From Defluviimonas salinarum (lineage in GTDB: Bacteria; Pseudomonadota; Alphaproteobacteria; Rhodobacterales; Rhodobacteraceae): DNA of 64,000 bases. Made by a program: the position numbers and the translations under genes. Each line of letters starts with the position of its first letter. Position 1 is the stretch's first letter. Shown here one piece after another: positions 44,708 to 53,936 of the stretch. The stretch covers positions 62,001 through 126,000 of the forward strand of contig NZ_JAPDOG010000002.1 of NCBI RefSeq assembly GCF_026013545.1, in the 5' to 3' direction. The notes beneath the pieces were generated by a model. That model saw only the letters and a program-made list of their open reading frames with translations. It ran no database searches and was not told the origin of the DNA.

Positions 44708-45151
44708 TTGCTGATCCAGATCGTCCTCGGAACCGCGCTCATCTTCTTGTCGATCCTTGTCGCGGGGCTCGCCTTCTGGGCGATGGAGGTGCTGCTCGCA
44801 CGGCTGCGCCCCTGGCTCCTGCGCGAGCCGCACCGGCCGAAGCTCGCGCTGATGCTGTCGGTCTCGGTGGTCTGGGTACTCATAGTGGTGACGGCGGGGG
44901 TCTGGATCTGGGCCTTCACGCTCCGTGCGCTCGGGATCTTCGCGACGATGGAAGCCTCGGTCTATTTCTCGCTCGTCGCCTTCACGACGCTCGGGTTCGG
45001 CGACATCCTCCTGCCGCTGGAGTGGCGGCTGCTCGGTGGCATGGCCGCGGCGAACGGGCTTCTGAGCATGGGTCTTCTGACCGCGATGCTGATCGAGGTG
45101 CTGCGCCATGTCCGGCTCAGCCAGATCGAGGACCGGCGGCGGAAGCACTGA
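44708..45151 (+). CDS. Two-pore-helix potassium-channel-like membrane protein
   Basis: A 147-residue membrane protein with three or four hydrophobic segments. The loop between the last two contains TTLGFGD (residues 93-99), a close match to the K+ selectivity filter T-x-G-[YF]-G-D. A Kir/KcsA-like pore module (Ion_trans_2) is therefore likely, working as a tetramer. There is no attached RCK domain. The start is a TTG at 44708 with GGGAGGAG just upstream; no better ATG is available. Confidence 0.82.
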   Translation: MLIQIVLGTALIFLSILVAGLAFWAMEVLLARLRPWLLREPHRPKLALMLSVSVVWVLIVVTAGVWIWAFTLRALGIFATMEASVYFSLVAFTTLGFGDILLPLEWRLLGGMAAANGLLSMGLLTAMLIEVLRHVRLSQIEDRRRKH

Positions 45152-45157
45152 AGCGCA

Positions 45158-46816
45158 TCAGGCGCGGTGGGTGACCTTGCCACCACAGATCGTGAGCGCG
45201 ATCGACATCCCTGCGATCGCCTCGGGCGGGGTCGCCTCGATGTCGCCCGACAGGAGGACGAGATCGGCGGCGAGGCCGGGGCGGAGCATCCCCGTCACCC
45301 GCTCGCGGTGCGCGGCCCAGGCGCCGCCGGCGGTATAGGCGCGCAGGACGTCCGTCAGCCCGACCCGCTCGTCGCGGGCGCCGGGTGCGTCGAAGGCCGT
45401 GCGGGTCAGCGCCGCGCCGATGCCGCGCAGGACCGAGATGTCGGCGACCGGCCAGTCCGAGGCGAAGGCCAGCGGCGCCCCGGCCGTCGCAAGGCTCCGG
45501 CAGAGGAACGCATCCCTTAGCCGCGCCCTGCCGATCATGCCGAGGGTCGGCTCGAGGCCGAAATCCATCGCGCCCGGCACATGCGGCGGCTGCAGCGAGG
45601 CGGTGATGCCGAGCGGCCCCAGCCGCGCGATGTCGGCAGGATCGATCAGCTCGATATGCTCGATCCGGTGACGGCTGTCGCGGACGCCATTGGCCGCCCG
45701 CGCCGCCGCGTAGCCGTCGATCACGGAACGCACCGCGCCGCAGCCCACCGCATGGACGGCGATCTGCAAGCCGCGCCGGTCGATCTCGCTCGCGATTTCG
45801 TTGAAGCGCGGACCGGCGAAGAGCGGCGTGCCGCGGTGACCGGGACGGTCGGGATAGGCGTCGGTCCGGAACGCGGTGCGGCTGTCGATCACACCGTCCA
45901 TGAAGAGCTTGACGAAGCCCGACGACAGCCAGTCGTCGGCGAAATCGCGCGCCATCGCCTCGGCGCGGTCGAGCGCATCGAGGTCCATGTGGGGCTTGAA
46001 ATGGAACGGCACCTTGACCCGTGCGGTGAGCCCGCCCGCTGCCCGGAGCGCGGCGAGAAGGTCGAGCGTGTAGCGATTGCCGTCCATGTTTACGATCGAT
46101 GTGACGCCATGCCGCGCGGCATGGGCGAGCCCGGCCGCGGCCTTGGCGCGGTCGAAGGCCTGGGCGGCGTCGTCCGGCCAGGGATCGGGCTCCTCGCCGG
46201 TGGCGATGCCGAGGTTGAGCCGCGCCTCGCCCGAAAGCGCGATGACCGCGGCGAAGGCCTCGAACTCCCTCAGCTCGCCGGTGGCGAGCCCGTCGGCGCC
46301 CACCACCACCTCGTGGCCATGCGGCATTGCCGCGCCCTTCAGGAGCCCGGCAGCGGTGAGCGCGGCGGTGTTGGCCCAGACCGTGTGAAGGTCGTGCGCG
46401 GTGATCGCGATCGGCCGGTCCGGCAGGATCGCGTCGAGGTCGTGGCGGGTCATCGGCGCTCCGAGCATCGCGTAGTCGCCGCCCTGCGCCATCAGCAGGG
46501 GCCGGTCGGGATGCGCCGCGGCGAAGCCGCGAAAGGCGCGGGCGAGCGCCTCGCGCCCCTCGATGCCGCCGACATGCAGGTGACCGAGCTCGGCGCCGCC
46601 GAGGAGAAGGTGCATGTGGCTCTCGACGAAGCCGGGCAGGAGGGTCGCGCCGTCACAGTCGATCACCTCGGTCTCGGACACGGCGAGCGCCTCGATCTCC
46701 CGCCGCCGGCCGACGGCGAGCACGCGGCCCTGCCCGAGCGCCACCGCCTCGCCGCGCGGATGGGTGGGGTTCATGGTCAGGACGCGGGCACTGGTGAGGA
46801 TCGTCTCGGGGGTCAT
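45158..46816 (-). CDS. Amidohydrolase family protein (YtcJ/NfdA type)
   Basis: A 552-residue metal-dependent hydrolase of the amidohydrolase-3 subfamily. The N-terminal beta-sandwich strand leads into the metal motif ESHMHL. Further ligands lie in GLQIAVHAVGCGA and SRHRIEHIELI, and FASDWPVADI carries the conserved Asp. It probably hydrolyses an N-acyl, urea or formamide bond. On the minus strand it follows an acyl-CoA ligase and a RidA gene, so the three may be one catabolic unit. Confidence 0.88.
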   Translation of the reverse strand: MTPETILTSARVLTMNPTHPRGEAVALGQGRVLAVGRRREIEALAVSETEVIDCDGATLLPGFVESHMHLLLGGAELGHLHVGGIEGREALARAFRGFAAAHPDRPLLMAQGGDYAMLGAPMTRHDLDAILPDRPIAITAHDLHTVWANTAALTAAGLLKGAAMPHGHEVVVGADGLATGELREFEAFAAVIALSGEARLNLGIATGEEPDPWPDDAAQAFDRAKAAAGLAHAARHGVTSIVNMDGNRYTLDLLAALRAAGGLTARVKVPFHFKPHMDLDALDRAEAMARDFADDWLSSGFVKLFMDGVIDSRTAFRTDAYPDRPGHRGTPLFAGPRFNEIASEIDRRGLQIAVHAVGCGAVRSVIDGYAAARAANGVRDSRHRIEHIELIDPADIARLGPLGITASLQPPHVPGAMDFGLEPTLGMIGRARLRDAFLCRSLATAGAPLAFASDWPVADISVLRGIGAALTRTAFDAPGARDERVGLTDVLRAYTAGGAWAAHRERVTGMLRPGLAADLVLLSGDIEATPPEAIAGMSIALTICGGKVTHRA

Positions 46817-46907
46817 GGCGGAGCTCCTCGGGCTCGTGATCGGTTTGCTGTCCCACCGGGGCAGGGTTCGACAGATACCGCCCGCCTGAGGTGGACGGTG
46901 GCGCGTC

Positions 46908-48461
46908 TCAGGCCGTCAGTCCGGCCTTGAGGACGCGCCGCAGAATCTTGCCCGAGGCGGATTTCGGGATGGTCTCGACGAAGGTCACGTCGCGCACCTG
47001 TTTGTAATGGGCGAGCCGGCCTTCGAGGAAGGCGATGATGTCTTCCTTGCCGGCCGTGGACCCGGCCTTGCGGACGATGAAGGCGACGGGAACTTCGCCG
47101 GCCTCGGCGTCCGGCTGCCCGACCACCGCGGCATCGAGGACATCGGGACAGGCGAGCAGTTCCGCCTCGACCTCGGCGGGCGCGACCTGGAAGCCCTTGA
47201 CCTTGATGAGTTCCTTCAGCCGGTCGTGGATGTAGAGGTAGCCGTCCGCGTCGTAGGAGGCGATGTCGCCGGTGCGGAGCCAGCCGTCCGGCAGAAGCGT
47301 TTCGGCCGTGGCCGTCGGGTTGTTGAGGTAGCCCTTCATCACCTGCGGCCCCCTGACCCACAGCTCGCCCTGCTCGCCCGGCGCGGCGTCCTCGCCCGAT
47401 ACCGAGTCGACAATTCGGCATTCTGTGCCAGGTGCGGTCTGGCCGGCGGACCCGGCGCGGCCCCTGCCGAAGCCGGAGATATGGCTGACCGGGCTCATCT
47501 CCGTCATCCCGTAGCCCTGTTCGCACAGGACGCCGAGCCGATGGCTGACGGCGTCCGACAGCGGCGCGCCAAGGGGGGCCGCACCGGAAAAGACGCTTTT
47601 CAGCGCCGAAAGATCGAACTGGTCGACCAGCGGATGCTTGGCGAGAGCGAGAACGACCGGCGGGACGCAGAAGGCCTGTCTGGTGCGGTGGTCCTGGATG
47701 AGCCTGAGGAACAGTTCCAGATCGAAGCGCGGCATCGTGATCACGCCGCCCCCCGCGCCAAGATAAAGGTTGGCGAGCACGGTCATGCCGTAGATGTGGA
47801 AGAAGGGCAGGAAGCCCACTGTCCATTCCCCCGGTTCGACCGGGCGCGAGGCCATGATCTGGTCGATATTGGCGACGAGGTTTCGGTGGGTCAGCATCAC
47901 GCCTTTCGGCAGGCCGGTCGTGCCCGAGGAATAGGGCATGACGAGCACGTCGCTTGCCACGTCGACGGGCACCTGCCCGGCGAGGGGCGGCCCCATCAGT
48001 TCGGCGAGGGGCGTCGTGCCCGGCGCGCCGTCGAGGGTCACGATCTCGCGCAGGCGGGTGCCTTTTGCGGCCTCCGCCGCGACGTCGGCGAGGACCGCGA
48101 CGGTGATCAGGAGCTCGGCTCCGGAATCGGTCAGCTGATGGGTCACTTCGGGCGCCGTGTGGGCCGGGTTGATCGTGGTGATCGTCGCGCCCGCCCATGC
48201 GGTGCCGTGGAAGGCGATCACGAATTCCGGCTGGTTCGGCAGCATGATCGCAACGGTATGACCCGGCCCGATGCCGCGCAAGGCGAGACCGCCGGCCAGC
48301 GCCTCGATCCCCGTCCGCAGCTCCGCCACCGTCATCTTGCGCCCCGAGGCGCCGTCGACCAGCGCGACGCGCTCGGGCGCGCCGATCCCGGAAAGCACGC
48401 GCTGGGTGATGGTCATGTCGCTGGGTTCGATCCCGCCGAACGGGCTTGGATATACCGTCAT
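46908..48461 (-). CDS. AMP-dependent acyl-CoA synthetase (4-coumarate-CoA ligase-like)
   Basis: A 517-residue ANL-superfamily enzyme activating a carboxylic acid as acyl-AMP and then acyl-CoA. The P-loop is PYSSGTTGLPKGV. Other family motifs are YGMTEMSPV, GWLRTGDIA and KELIKVKGFQVAPAEVE. The catalytic lysine lies near the C-terminus in PKSASGKILRR. The start at 48461 (MTVYPSPFGG) is preferred to one seven codons upstream. The resemblance to 4-coumarate ligases suggests an aromatic or medium-chain acid. Confidence 0.9.
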   Translation of the reverse strand: MTVYPSPFGGIEPSDMTITQRVLSGIGAPERVALVDGASGRKMTVAELRTGIEALAGGLALRGIGPGHTVAIMLPNQPEFVIAFHGTAWAGATITTINPAHTAPEVTHQLTDSGAELLITVAVLADVAAEAAKGTRLREIVTLDGAPGTTPLAELMGPPLAGQVPVDVASDVLVMPYSSGTTGLPKGVMLTHRNLVANIDQIMASRPVEPGEWTVGFLPFFHIYGMTVLANLYLGAGGGVITMPRFDLELFLRLIQDHRTRQAFCVPPVVLALAKHPLVDQFDLSALKSVFSGAAPLGAPLSDAVSHRLGVLCEQGYGMTEMSPVSHISGFGRGRAGSAGQTAPGTECRIVDSVSGEDAAPGEQGELWVRGPQVMKGYLNNPTATAETLLPDGWLRTGDIASYDADGYLYIHDRLKELIKVKGFQVAPAEVEAELLACPDVLDAAVVGQPDAEAGEVPVAFIVRKAGSTAGKEDIIAFLEGRLAHYKQVRDVTFVETIPKSASGKILRRVLKAGLTA

Positions 48462-48530
48462 GCTGCGCCCCCCTTTCCGCAAAGGAGGATACCACGGCGG
48501 GGCCGTTGATCGGTAAGGGATTTCTGCCGG

Positions 48531-48947
48531 TCAGCCGAGGTTCTTCGGCCAGTCCGCGATCACCGCGTCGACTTCGAGTTCGACGAGCCATTCGGGGTTC
48601 ACGAACCGGGTCACCGCCATAATCGTGTCGACCGGGCGGACGTCGCGGAAATACTCCTTGCGCACGTCGATCGCCTCGCGCCAGCGGTCGATATCGGTGA
48701 GGATCACGCGGGTGCGGACCACGTCGTGAAGCCCCGACCCGGCGCGGACCAGCGCGTCCTCGATGATCTCGATGCAGCGCCGCGTCTGCGCGCCGACATC
48801 GCCGATGCCGACGGTCTTGCCGTCCGGCCCGACCGGCGCGGTGCCGCCGACCGAGATGTAGGGCCCGACCCGGACAGCGCGGGAAAAGCCCACCACCGCC
48901 TCCATCGGGTTGCCGTTCGAAATCAGTTCGCGGTCATATCCAGCCAT
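48531..48947 (-). CDS. RidA/YjgF family protein
   Basis: A 138-residue RidA-superfamily protein. The conserved arginine is in VVRTRVILTDI, and the C-terminal strand WLVELEVDAVIA is typical. Canonical RidA hydrolyses reactive enamines and imines to ketones; other members act in specific catabolic routes. The start at 48947 gives MAGYDRELISNGNPMEAVVGF, the normal N-terminus. It heads a minus-strand set with the ligase and the amidohydrolase. Confidence 0.9.
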   Translation of the reverse strand: MAGYDRELISNGNPMEAVVGFSRAVRVGPYISVGGTAPVGPDGKTVGIGDVGAQTRRCIEIIEDALVRAGSGLHDVVRTRVILTDIDRWREAIDVRKEYFRDVRPVDTIMAVTRFVNPEWLVELEVDAVIADWPKNLG

Positions 48948-49100
48948 GCTGTCCCCCGGTCGCGCCCCTCGGCAAGGTTTCGCCACTCGTCGGTGCAATA
49001 GTACACGAATCCGGGCTCGATCCGTCATCGGTCGGATATGCCAACAGCCGGTGAAGGAGCAGGCTCGGCGCAGTTATCCCGCTGGATCTGGAGCAAGGAA

Positions 49101-49835
49101 ATGATCCGAACACCCGTTGTCATGGCGTCCCTGGCACTCGCCATTACCCTGTGGCATCCCCTCCCGGCCGAGGCCAAGCCGAGCCTGCCAAAGTTCGACG
49201 CCGCGGATTTTTCGACGCCGAAGGCCAATCCCTACCTGCCGCTCAAGCCCGGCCCCGAGCGGCGGTTCGAGGGTGTCAATCGCAGGACCGGCCAGCGGGA
49301 GAGCTTCGTCCTGCGCATCGTCGGGCCGGGGCCGACGATCCTCGGCGTGGCCACGACGACCCAGCTCGACGAGGCCTATGTCGGGAAATGGCTGGTGGAG
49401 CGGACGCTGGATTATTTCGCCGCGGATGCCGAGGGCAACGTTTGGTATTTCGGCGAGGATGTCGTGAACTTCCGCTATGACAAGACCGGCATGCTGGTCG
49501 GAAAGGACAATCACTCGGCCTGGCGGGCGGGCGTGAACGGCGCCAAGCCGGGGATCACGATGCCGGCGGCGACCTCGCCCGGCCTGTCGCTGTTCCAGGA
49601 ACATGCCCCCGCCGAAGGCGCGATGGACTGGTTCGAGATCGCGGCGCGCGACCTGTCGATCGAGGGACCGGCGGGCACGTTCTCGAGCGTGCTGAAGGTC
49701 TACGAAAGCAGCACCGCCGAGCCCGGCCTGCGCGAATTCAAGTACTACGCGCCCGGGATCGGTTTGATCCGCGCCGACGAGGAGCTGTCACGCCGCCTCG
49801 ACTCGCCCGAGATCGTGGTGGAACTGCAACGCTGA
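49101..49835 (+). CDS. Secreted protein of unknown function
   Basis: A 244-residue protein with signal peptide MIRTPVVMASLALAITLWHPLPAEA. The mature part is a beta-rich domain with NPYLPLKPGPERRFEG, VGKWLVERTLDYFAADAEGNVWYFGEDVVNF and FKYYAPGIGLIRADEE. I know similar bacterial proteins only as hypothetical. The start at 49101 is chosen over 49038 because GGAGCAAGGAA precedes it and it places the signal peptide at the N-terminus. It is divergent from the ridA gene. Confidence 0.8.
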   Translation: MIRTPVVMASLALAITLWHPLPAEAKPSLPKFDAADFSTPKANPYLPLKPGPERRFEGVNRRTGQRESFVLRIVGPGPTILGVATTTQLDEAYVGKWLVERTLDYFAADAEGNVWYFGEDVVNFRYDKTGMLVGKDNHSAWRAGVNGAKPGITMPAATSPGLSLFQEHAPAEGAMDWFEIAARDLSIEGPAGTFSSVLKVYESSTAEPGLREFKYYAPGIGLIRADEELSRRLDSPEIVVELQR

Positions 49836-49850
49836 CGCTGAGGCGCTATG

Positions 49851-49883
49851 CATGACCCGCTTCCCGGAGGGCGGCGGGTCATG
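49851..49883. terminator. Hairpin terminator between convergent genes
   Basis: CATGACCCGC (49851-49860) and GCGGGTCATG (49874-49883) form a perfect 10-bp stem with a 13-nt loop, midway between the convergent secreted-protein gene and dapA. A bidirectional terminator is likely, although no U-tract is present. Confidence 0.65.
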
Positions 49884-49898
49884 CGGACCCTCAGGGGG

Positions 49899-50774
49899 TC
49901 AGTTGATCAGCCCGGCGTGACGCATCGCCGAATCGATCCGGGCCTTGGTCTCGGGCAGGAGCGTCGTCAGCGGCATCCGCACCTCCTCGGCGCAGAGGCC
50001 GAGCTGCGAGAGGCCGTATTTCGCGCCCGCGAGGCCGGGCTCGATGAAGATCGCCTCATGCAGCGGCATCAGCCGGTCCTGGTATTCGAGCGCGCGGGCG
50101 TAGTCGCCCGCAAGCGTCGCCTCCTGGAACTCGGCGCAGAGCCGCGGTGCCACGTTCGCGGTCACCGAGATGCAACCGACGCCGCCGTGCGCGTTGAAAC
50201 CGAGCGCGGTCGCATCCTCGCCCGAGAGCTGGATGAAGTCGCGCCCGCAGGAGGCGCGCTGCTGGCTCACCCGCTCGATCTTGCCGGTCGCGTCCTTGAC
50301 GCCGACGATGCGCGGCAGCCTGGCAAGCTCGCCCATCGTCTCGGGCGTCATGTCGACGACCGAGCGGCCGGGGATGTTGTAGATGATGATCGGCAGCGTG
50401 CAGGCGTCGTGCATCGCCTTGAAATGGGCGTACATTCCGCGCTGCGTCGGCTTGTTGTAGTAGGGCGTGACCACGAGGGCGGCATTCGCGCCGACGGCTT
50501 CGGCGGCGCGGATCAGTTCGATCCCCTCCTCGGTCGAGTTCGACCCGGCGCCGGCGATCACCGGCACCCGGCCGGCGGCGGCCTTCACCACCTCTTCGAT
50601 CACCCGGATATGCTCCTCGTGGCTGAGCGTCGGGCTCTCGCCCGTGGTGCCCACCGGCACGAGGCCGTGCGAGCCCTCGGCGATGTGCCACTCCACGAGT
50701 TTCTTGAGCGTGTCCAGATCCAGCGCGCCGTCCTTGAACGGCGTGACGAGGGCTGGGAAGGACCCTTTGAACAT
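49899..50774 (-). CDS. dapA: 4-hydroxy-tetrahydrodipicolinate synthase
   Basis: A 291-residue TIM-barrel class-I aldolase condensing pyruvate with aspartate semialdehyde in lysine synthesis. The Schiff-base lysine is in VGVKDATG, the catalytic tyrosine in YNIPGRS, and the pyruvate-binding motif is [18 protein letters not shown] is typical. The gene stands alone on the minus strand and is divergent from the lytic transglycosylase. Confidence 0.96.
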   Translation of the reverse strand: MFKGSFPALVTPFKDGALDLDTLKKLVEWHIAEGSHGLVPVGTTGESPTLSHEEHIRVIEEVVKAAAGRVPVIAGAGSNSTEEGIELIRAAEAVGANAALVVTPYYNKPTQRGMYAHFKAMHDACTLPIIIYNIPGRSVVDMTPETMGELARLPRIVGVKDATGKIERVSQQRASCGRDFIQLSGEDATALGFNAHGGVGCISVTANVAPRLCAEFQEATLAGDYARALEYQDRLMPLHEAIFIEPGLAGAKYGLSQLGLCAEEVRMPLTTLLPETKARIDSAMRHAGLIN

Positions 50775-50920
50775 GACACGCTCCTTTGGTGTGAAGGGCC
50801 GACCGGCCCCGTGAGAATCGCGCGGAACCTATAGCCAAGCGCGGGCCTTGCCAAGTTTCCCTGTTGCGGGCGGCACCGGCCGCGTTATCCTTCCGGCAAA
50901 ACATCGAAGCAGTGACAAAA

Positions 50921-52867
50921 ATGATCCGCGATCTCGTGCGTGCCGCGCCCCTTGCGCTGGCGATGCTACTTCCCCTGACGACGACCGCCCGTGCCGACGA
51001 TCCGGCGGGCCTGAAGGCCGCGCTTGCCTCCGGCGCGTCCGGCGACTGGGCGAAGGCCGCGGCCGAGGCGCGCGCCGCCGGGCCGGTCGCCGCGACGGTG
51101 ATCGAGTGGCAGCGGCTCCGCGACGGCGAGGGCAGCTTCGGCGACTACGTCGACTTCCTTGCCCGCCATCCCGACTGGCCCGGCCTGCCGCTTCTGCGCG
51201 ACAAGGGCGAGACGGTGATCGCCGCCGATCAGGACCCCTCCGCCGTCATCGCCTATTTCGGTGCCGAACCGCCCCGGACCGGATCGGGCAGCCTCGCGCT
51301 CGCTGCCACGTTCCGTGCGTCGGGGCAGGGGGATGTCGCCGAACAGGAAGTGATCCGCGCCTGGCGCAGCCTTCCGTTGACGGATGAGGAGCACAAGCGC
51401 TTCCTCGCCGGATACGGCAAGCTCCTGGCCGACCACCACGACGGCCGTACCGCGGCGATGCTGCGCGCGGGCCGGCTTGCCGATGTGCGGCGGATGCTGG
51501 TCCTGAACAGTGCCAATACCCGCGCGGTGGCCGAGGCGCGGGTCGCGTTGCAGGCGGTGGCGCCCGGTGTCGACGGGCTGGTCGCCAAGGTGCCGGCGGC
51601 GATGGCGGGTTCGACCGGGCTCGCCTATGACCGGTTCCGCTGGCGGATCCGCAAGGACCTCTACGACAGCGCCTCGGAGCTCATGCTCGAACGTTCGGCG
51701 AGCGCCGAAAGCCTCGGCGATCCCGATCAATGGGCCGACTGGCGGCGCAAGCTGGCGCGGCGCGAGATGCGGGTGGGCAGTGCCAAGAGAGCCTACCGGA
51801 TGGCGGCCTCGCATCACCTGACGAGCGGCGCGGACTATGCCGATCTTGAATGGCTCGCCGGCTACATCGCGCTGCGCAAGCTCGGCGATGCCGACACGGC
51901 TCTGGTGCATTTCAATCGCTTCGGAAAGGCGGTGAACGGTCCGATCAGCCGCGCCCGCGCCGGTTACTGGACCGGCCGCGCCTATGAGGCGCTGGGCCGG
52001 ACCGCCGAGGCGCAGGCCGCCTATGCCGAGGGCGCACGCTACCAGACCGCCTTCTACGGCCTTCTTTCCGCCGAGAAGGTCGGCCTGCCGCTCGCCCCCT
52101 CGATGGCCGGCGGCGAGCCCTACCCGGACTGGCGCCAGTCGCGCTTCGCGGGGTCCGATGTGCTGCAGGCGGCGCAGCTCCTGCAGGCGGCGGGCGAACG
52201 CGACCTCGCGCTGCGCTTCATGCTGCATCTCGGCGAAAGCCTCTCGGGCGAGGAGATCGGCGCGCTCGCCGGGCTCGCGCTCGAGTGGAAGGACGCCAAT
52301 GCCGCGCTGCTCCTCGCCAAGGCGGCGGCGGAGAAGGGCGTCGTCTGGCCCTCGGCCTATTTCCCGACGAATGGCATGGAAGGCGTCGACCTGCCGGTCG
52401 CGCGGGAACTGGCGCTGTCGATCGCCCGGCGCGAGAGCGAGTTCAACCCCGCCGTCGTCTCCCATGCCGGGGCGCGGGGGCTGATGCAGGTCATGCCGAA
52501 CACCGCGAAGATGATGGCGAAGAAGATCGGGCTCGGCTACGACGGCGGCAAGCTGACCTCGGACTGGAAGTACAACGCCCGGCTCGGCGCGGCCTATCTC
52601 GACGAGTTGATCGACGAGTTCGGCACCTCGCCGGTTCTGGTCGCGGCGGGCTACAATGCCGGTCCCGGCCGGCCGCGCGGCTGGATCGCCGAGCTTGGCG
52701 ACCCACGCTCCGACAAGGTCGATGTCGTCGACTGGATCGAGCATATCCCCTACCGCGAGACCCAGAACTACATCATGCGCGTGGCCGAAAGCCTGCCCGT
52801 CTACCGCGCCCGGCTCTCGGGCCAGACCGGGCCCCTGCGGTTCAGCGAGGAGCTGAAGGGGCGCTGA
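50921..52867 (+). CDS. slt: Soluble lytic murein transglycosylase (Slt70-like)
   Basis: A 648-residue periplasmic enzyme that cleaves glycan strands to 1,6-anhydro-muropeptides. After a signal peptide (ending TTARA) comes a long alpha-superhelix of about 450 residues. The lysozyme-like catalytic domain follows: the catalytic Glu is in ARRESEFNP, then GARGLMQVMPNTAKMMAKK and AAGYNAGPGRPRGW. The start at 50921 (MIRDLVRAAPLALAM) places the signal peptide correctly. Confidence 0.93.
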   Translation: MIRDLVRAAPLALAMLLPLTTTARADDPAGLKAALASGASGDWAKAAAEARAAGPVAATVIEWQRLRDGEGSFGDYVDFLARHPDWPGLPLLRDKGETVIAADQDPSAVIAYFGAEPPRTGSGSLALAATFRASGQGDVAEQEVIRAWRSLPLTDEEHKRFLAGYGKLLADHHDGRTAAMLRAGRLADVRRMLVLNSANTRAVAEARVALQAVAPGVDGLVAKVPAAMAGSTGLAYDRFRWRIRKDLYDSASELMLERSASAESLGDPDQWADWRRKLARREMRVGSAKRAYRMAASHHLTSGADYADLEWLAGYIALRKLGDADTALVHFNRFGKAVNGPISRARAGYWTGRAYEALGRTAEAQAAYAEGARYQTAFYGLLSAEKVGLPLAPSMAGGEPYPDWRQSRFAGSDVLQAAQLLQAAGERDLALRFMLHLGESLSGEEIGALAGLALEWKDANAALLLAKAAAEKGVVWPSAYFPTNGMEGVDLPVARELALSIARRESEFNPAVVSHAGARGLMQVMPNTAKMMAKKIGLGYDGGKLTSDWKYNARLGAAYLDELIDEFGTSPVLVAAGYNAGPGRPRGWIAELGDPRSDKVDVVDWIEHIPYRETQNYIMRVAESLPVYRARLSGQTGPLRFSEELKGR

Positions 52868-52965
52868 CCGGCGGTCCGCCATGCTCCGTTTGCGCCGTCG
52901 CGGTCGCAATCGGGCATGACAGGACCGGCATTGTCGCATTCGCTCTCCCCGAAAGGGAGAAGCGA

Positions 52966-53934
52966 ATGGCGCATACCGAAACGACCGATCTGGCATCCTT
53001 CAGCATCGCCTGCGCCATCGGCGCCTCGCTCGCCTTTTCGATCAGCGACATCACCGTGCGGTCGTTCAGCGCGAGCCTGCCGCTGGCGGAGGTGGTGCTG
53101 TTCCGTTCCTTCTTCGGCCTCGCCTTCATCCTCATGATCTTCGCGCGCGGCCAAGGCCTTGGCGCGGCTTTGCGCACCCGGCGCCCCTTGGCCCATGCGG
53201 CGCGCGGGCTCTTCGTCGTGATCTCCAACGTCACCTATTTCGCCGGCCTCGCGGCGCTGCCCCTGGCCGAGGCCTCGGCGATCTTCTTCGTCGCGCCGCT
53301 TCTGATCACGGCGCTTTCGGCGGTGATCCTGCGCGAGCATGTCGGCCCTTTGCGCTGGTTGGCGCTTGCCGTCGGCATGGTGGGCGTGCTCCTCATCATC
53401 AAGCCCGGCTCGATCAGCTTCCAGTGGGCGGTCCTGCTGCCGGCGCTCTCGGCGCTGGCCTATGCCGGGATGCACACGATGACCCGCAACATGGGGCTCT
53501 CGGAATCGGCGCTGACCCTGTCGATCTACATCCAGCTCTCCTTCGTCGTCTTCTGCTCGGTGATGGGTCTGGTTTTCGGCCGCGGCGACTGGGCCGGCAC
53601 CGGCCATCCGGCGGCCGAGTTCCTGCTCAGGGCCTGGGTCTGGCCAACCCCCGTCGACTTCGGCCTCTTCGCGCTGGCCGGGGCCGCGAGCGCGACCGGG
53701 GGCTACCTGATCGGCCAGGCCTACCGCTGCAGCGCCGCCGGGCTGGTCGCGCCGTTCGAATACACCGCACTGGTGCTCGCGGCGTTCTGGGGCTTCGCGA
53801 TCTGGGGCGAGGTGCCGGGAGCGGTCTCGGGCTTGGGCATCGCGCTCATTCTCGGCTCGGGCGTCTTCGTCGCGCTGCGCGAGCGGGCGCGGCGGCTGCC
53901 GCCCTCGGCCAAGCGCGCCTCGGGCCGGCGCTGA
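52966..53934 (+). CDS. EamA/DMT-family transporter
   Basis: A 322-residue inner-membrane protein with ten predicted helices in two EamA repeats; the second begins around residue 155. EASAIFFVAPLLITALSAVILREHVG is the characteristic helix-loop region of the family. Members export metabolites such as amino acids; the substrate here is unknown. It converges with another EamA gene, with only 2 bp between the stop codons. Confidence 0.9.
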   Translation: MAHTETTDLASFSIACAIGASLAFSISDITVRSFSASLPLAEVVLFRSFFGLAFILMIFARGQGLGAALRTRRPLAHAARGLFVVISNVTYFAGLAALPLAEASAIFFVAPLLITALSAVILREHVGPLRWLALAVGMVGVLLIIKPGSISFQWAVLLPALSALAYAGMHTMTRNMGLSESALTLSIYIQLSFVVFCSVMGLVFGRGDWAGTGHPAAEFLLRAWVWPTPVDFGLFALAGAASATGGYLIGQAYRCSAAGLVAPFEYTALVLAAFWGFAIWGEVPGAVSGLGIALILGSGVFVALRERARRLPPSAKRASGRR

Positions 53935-53936
53935 CC

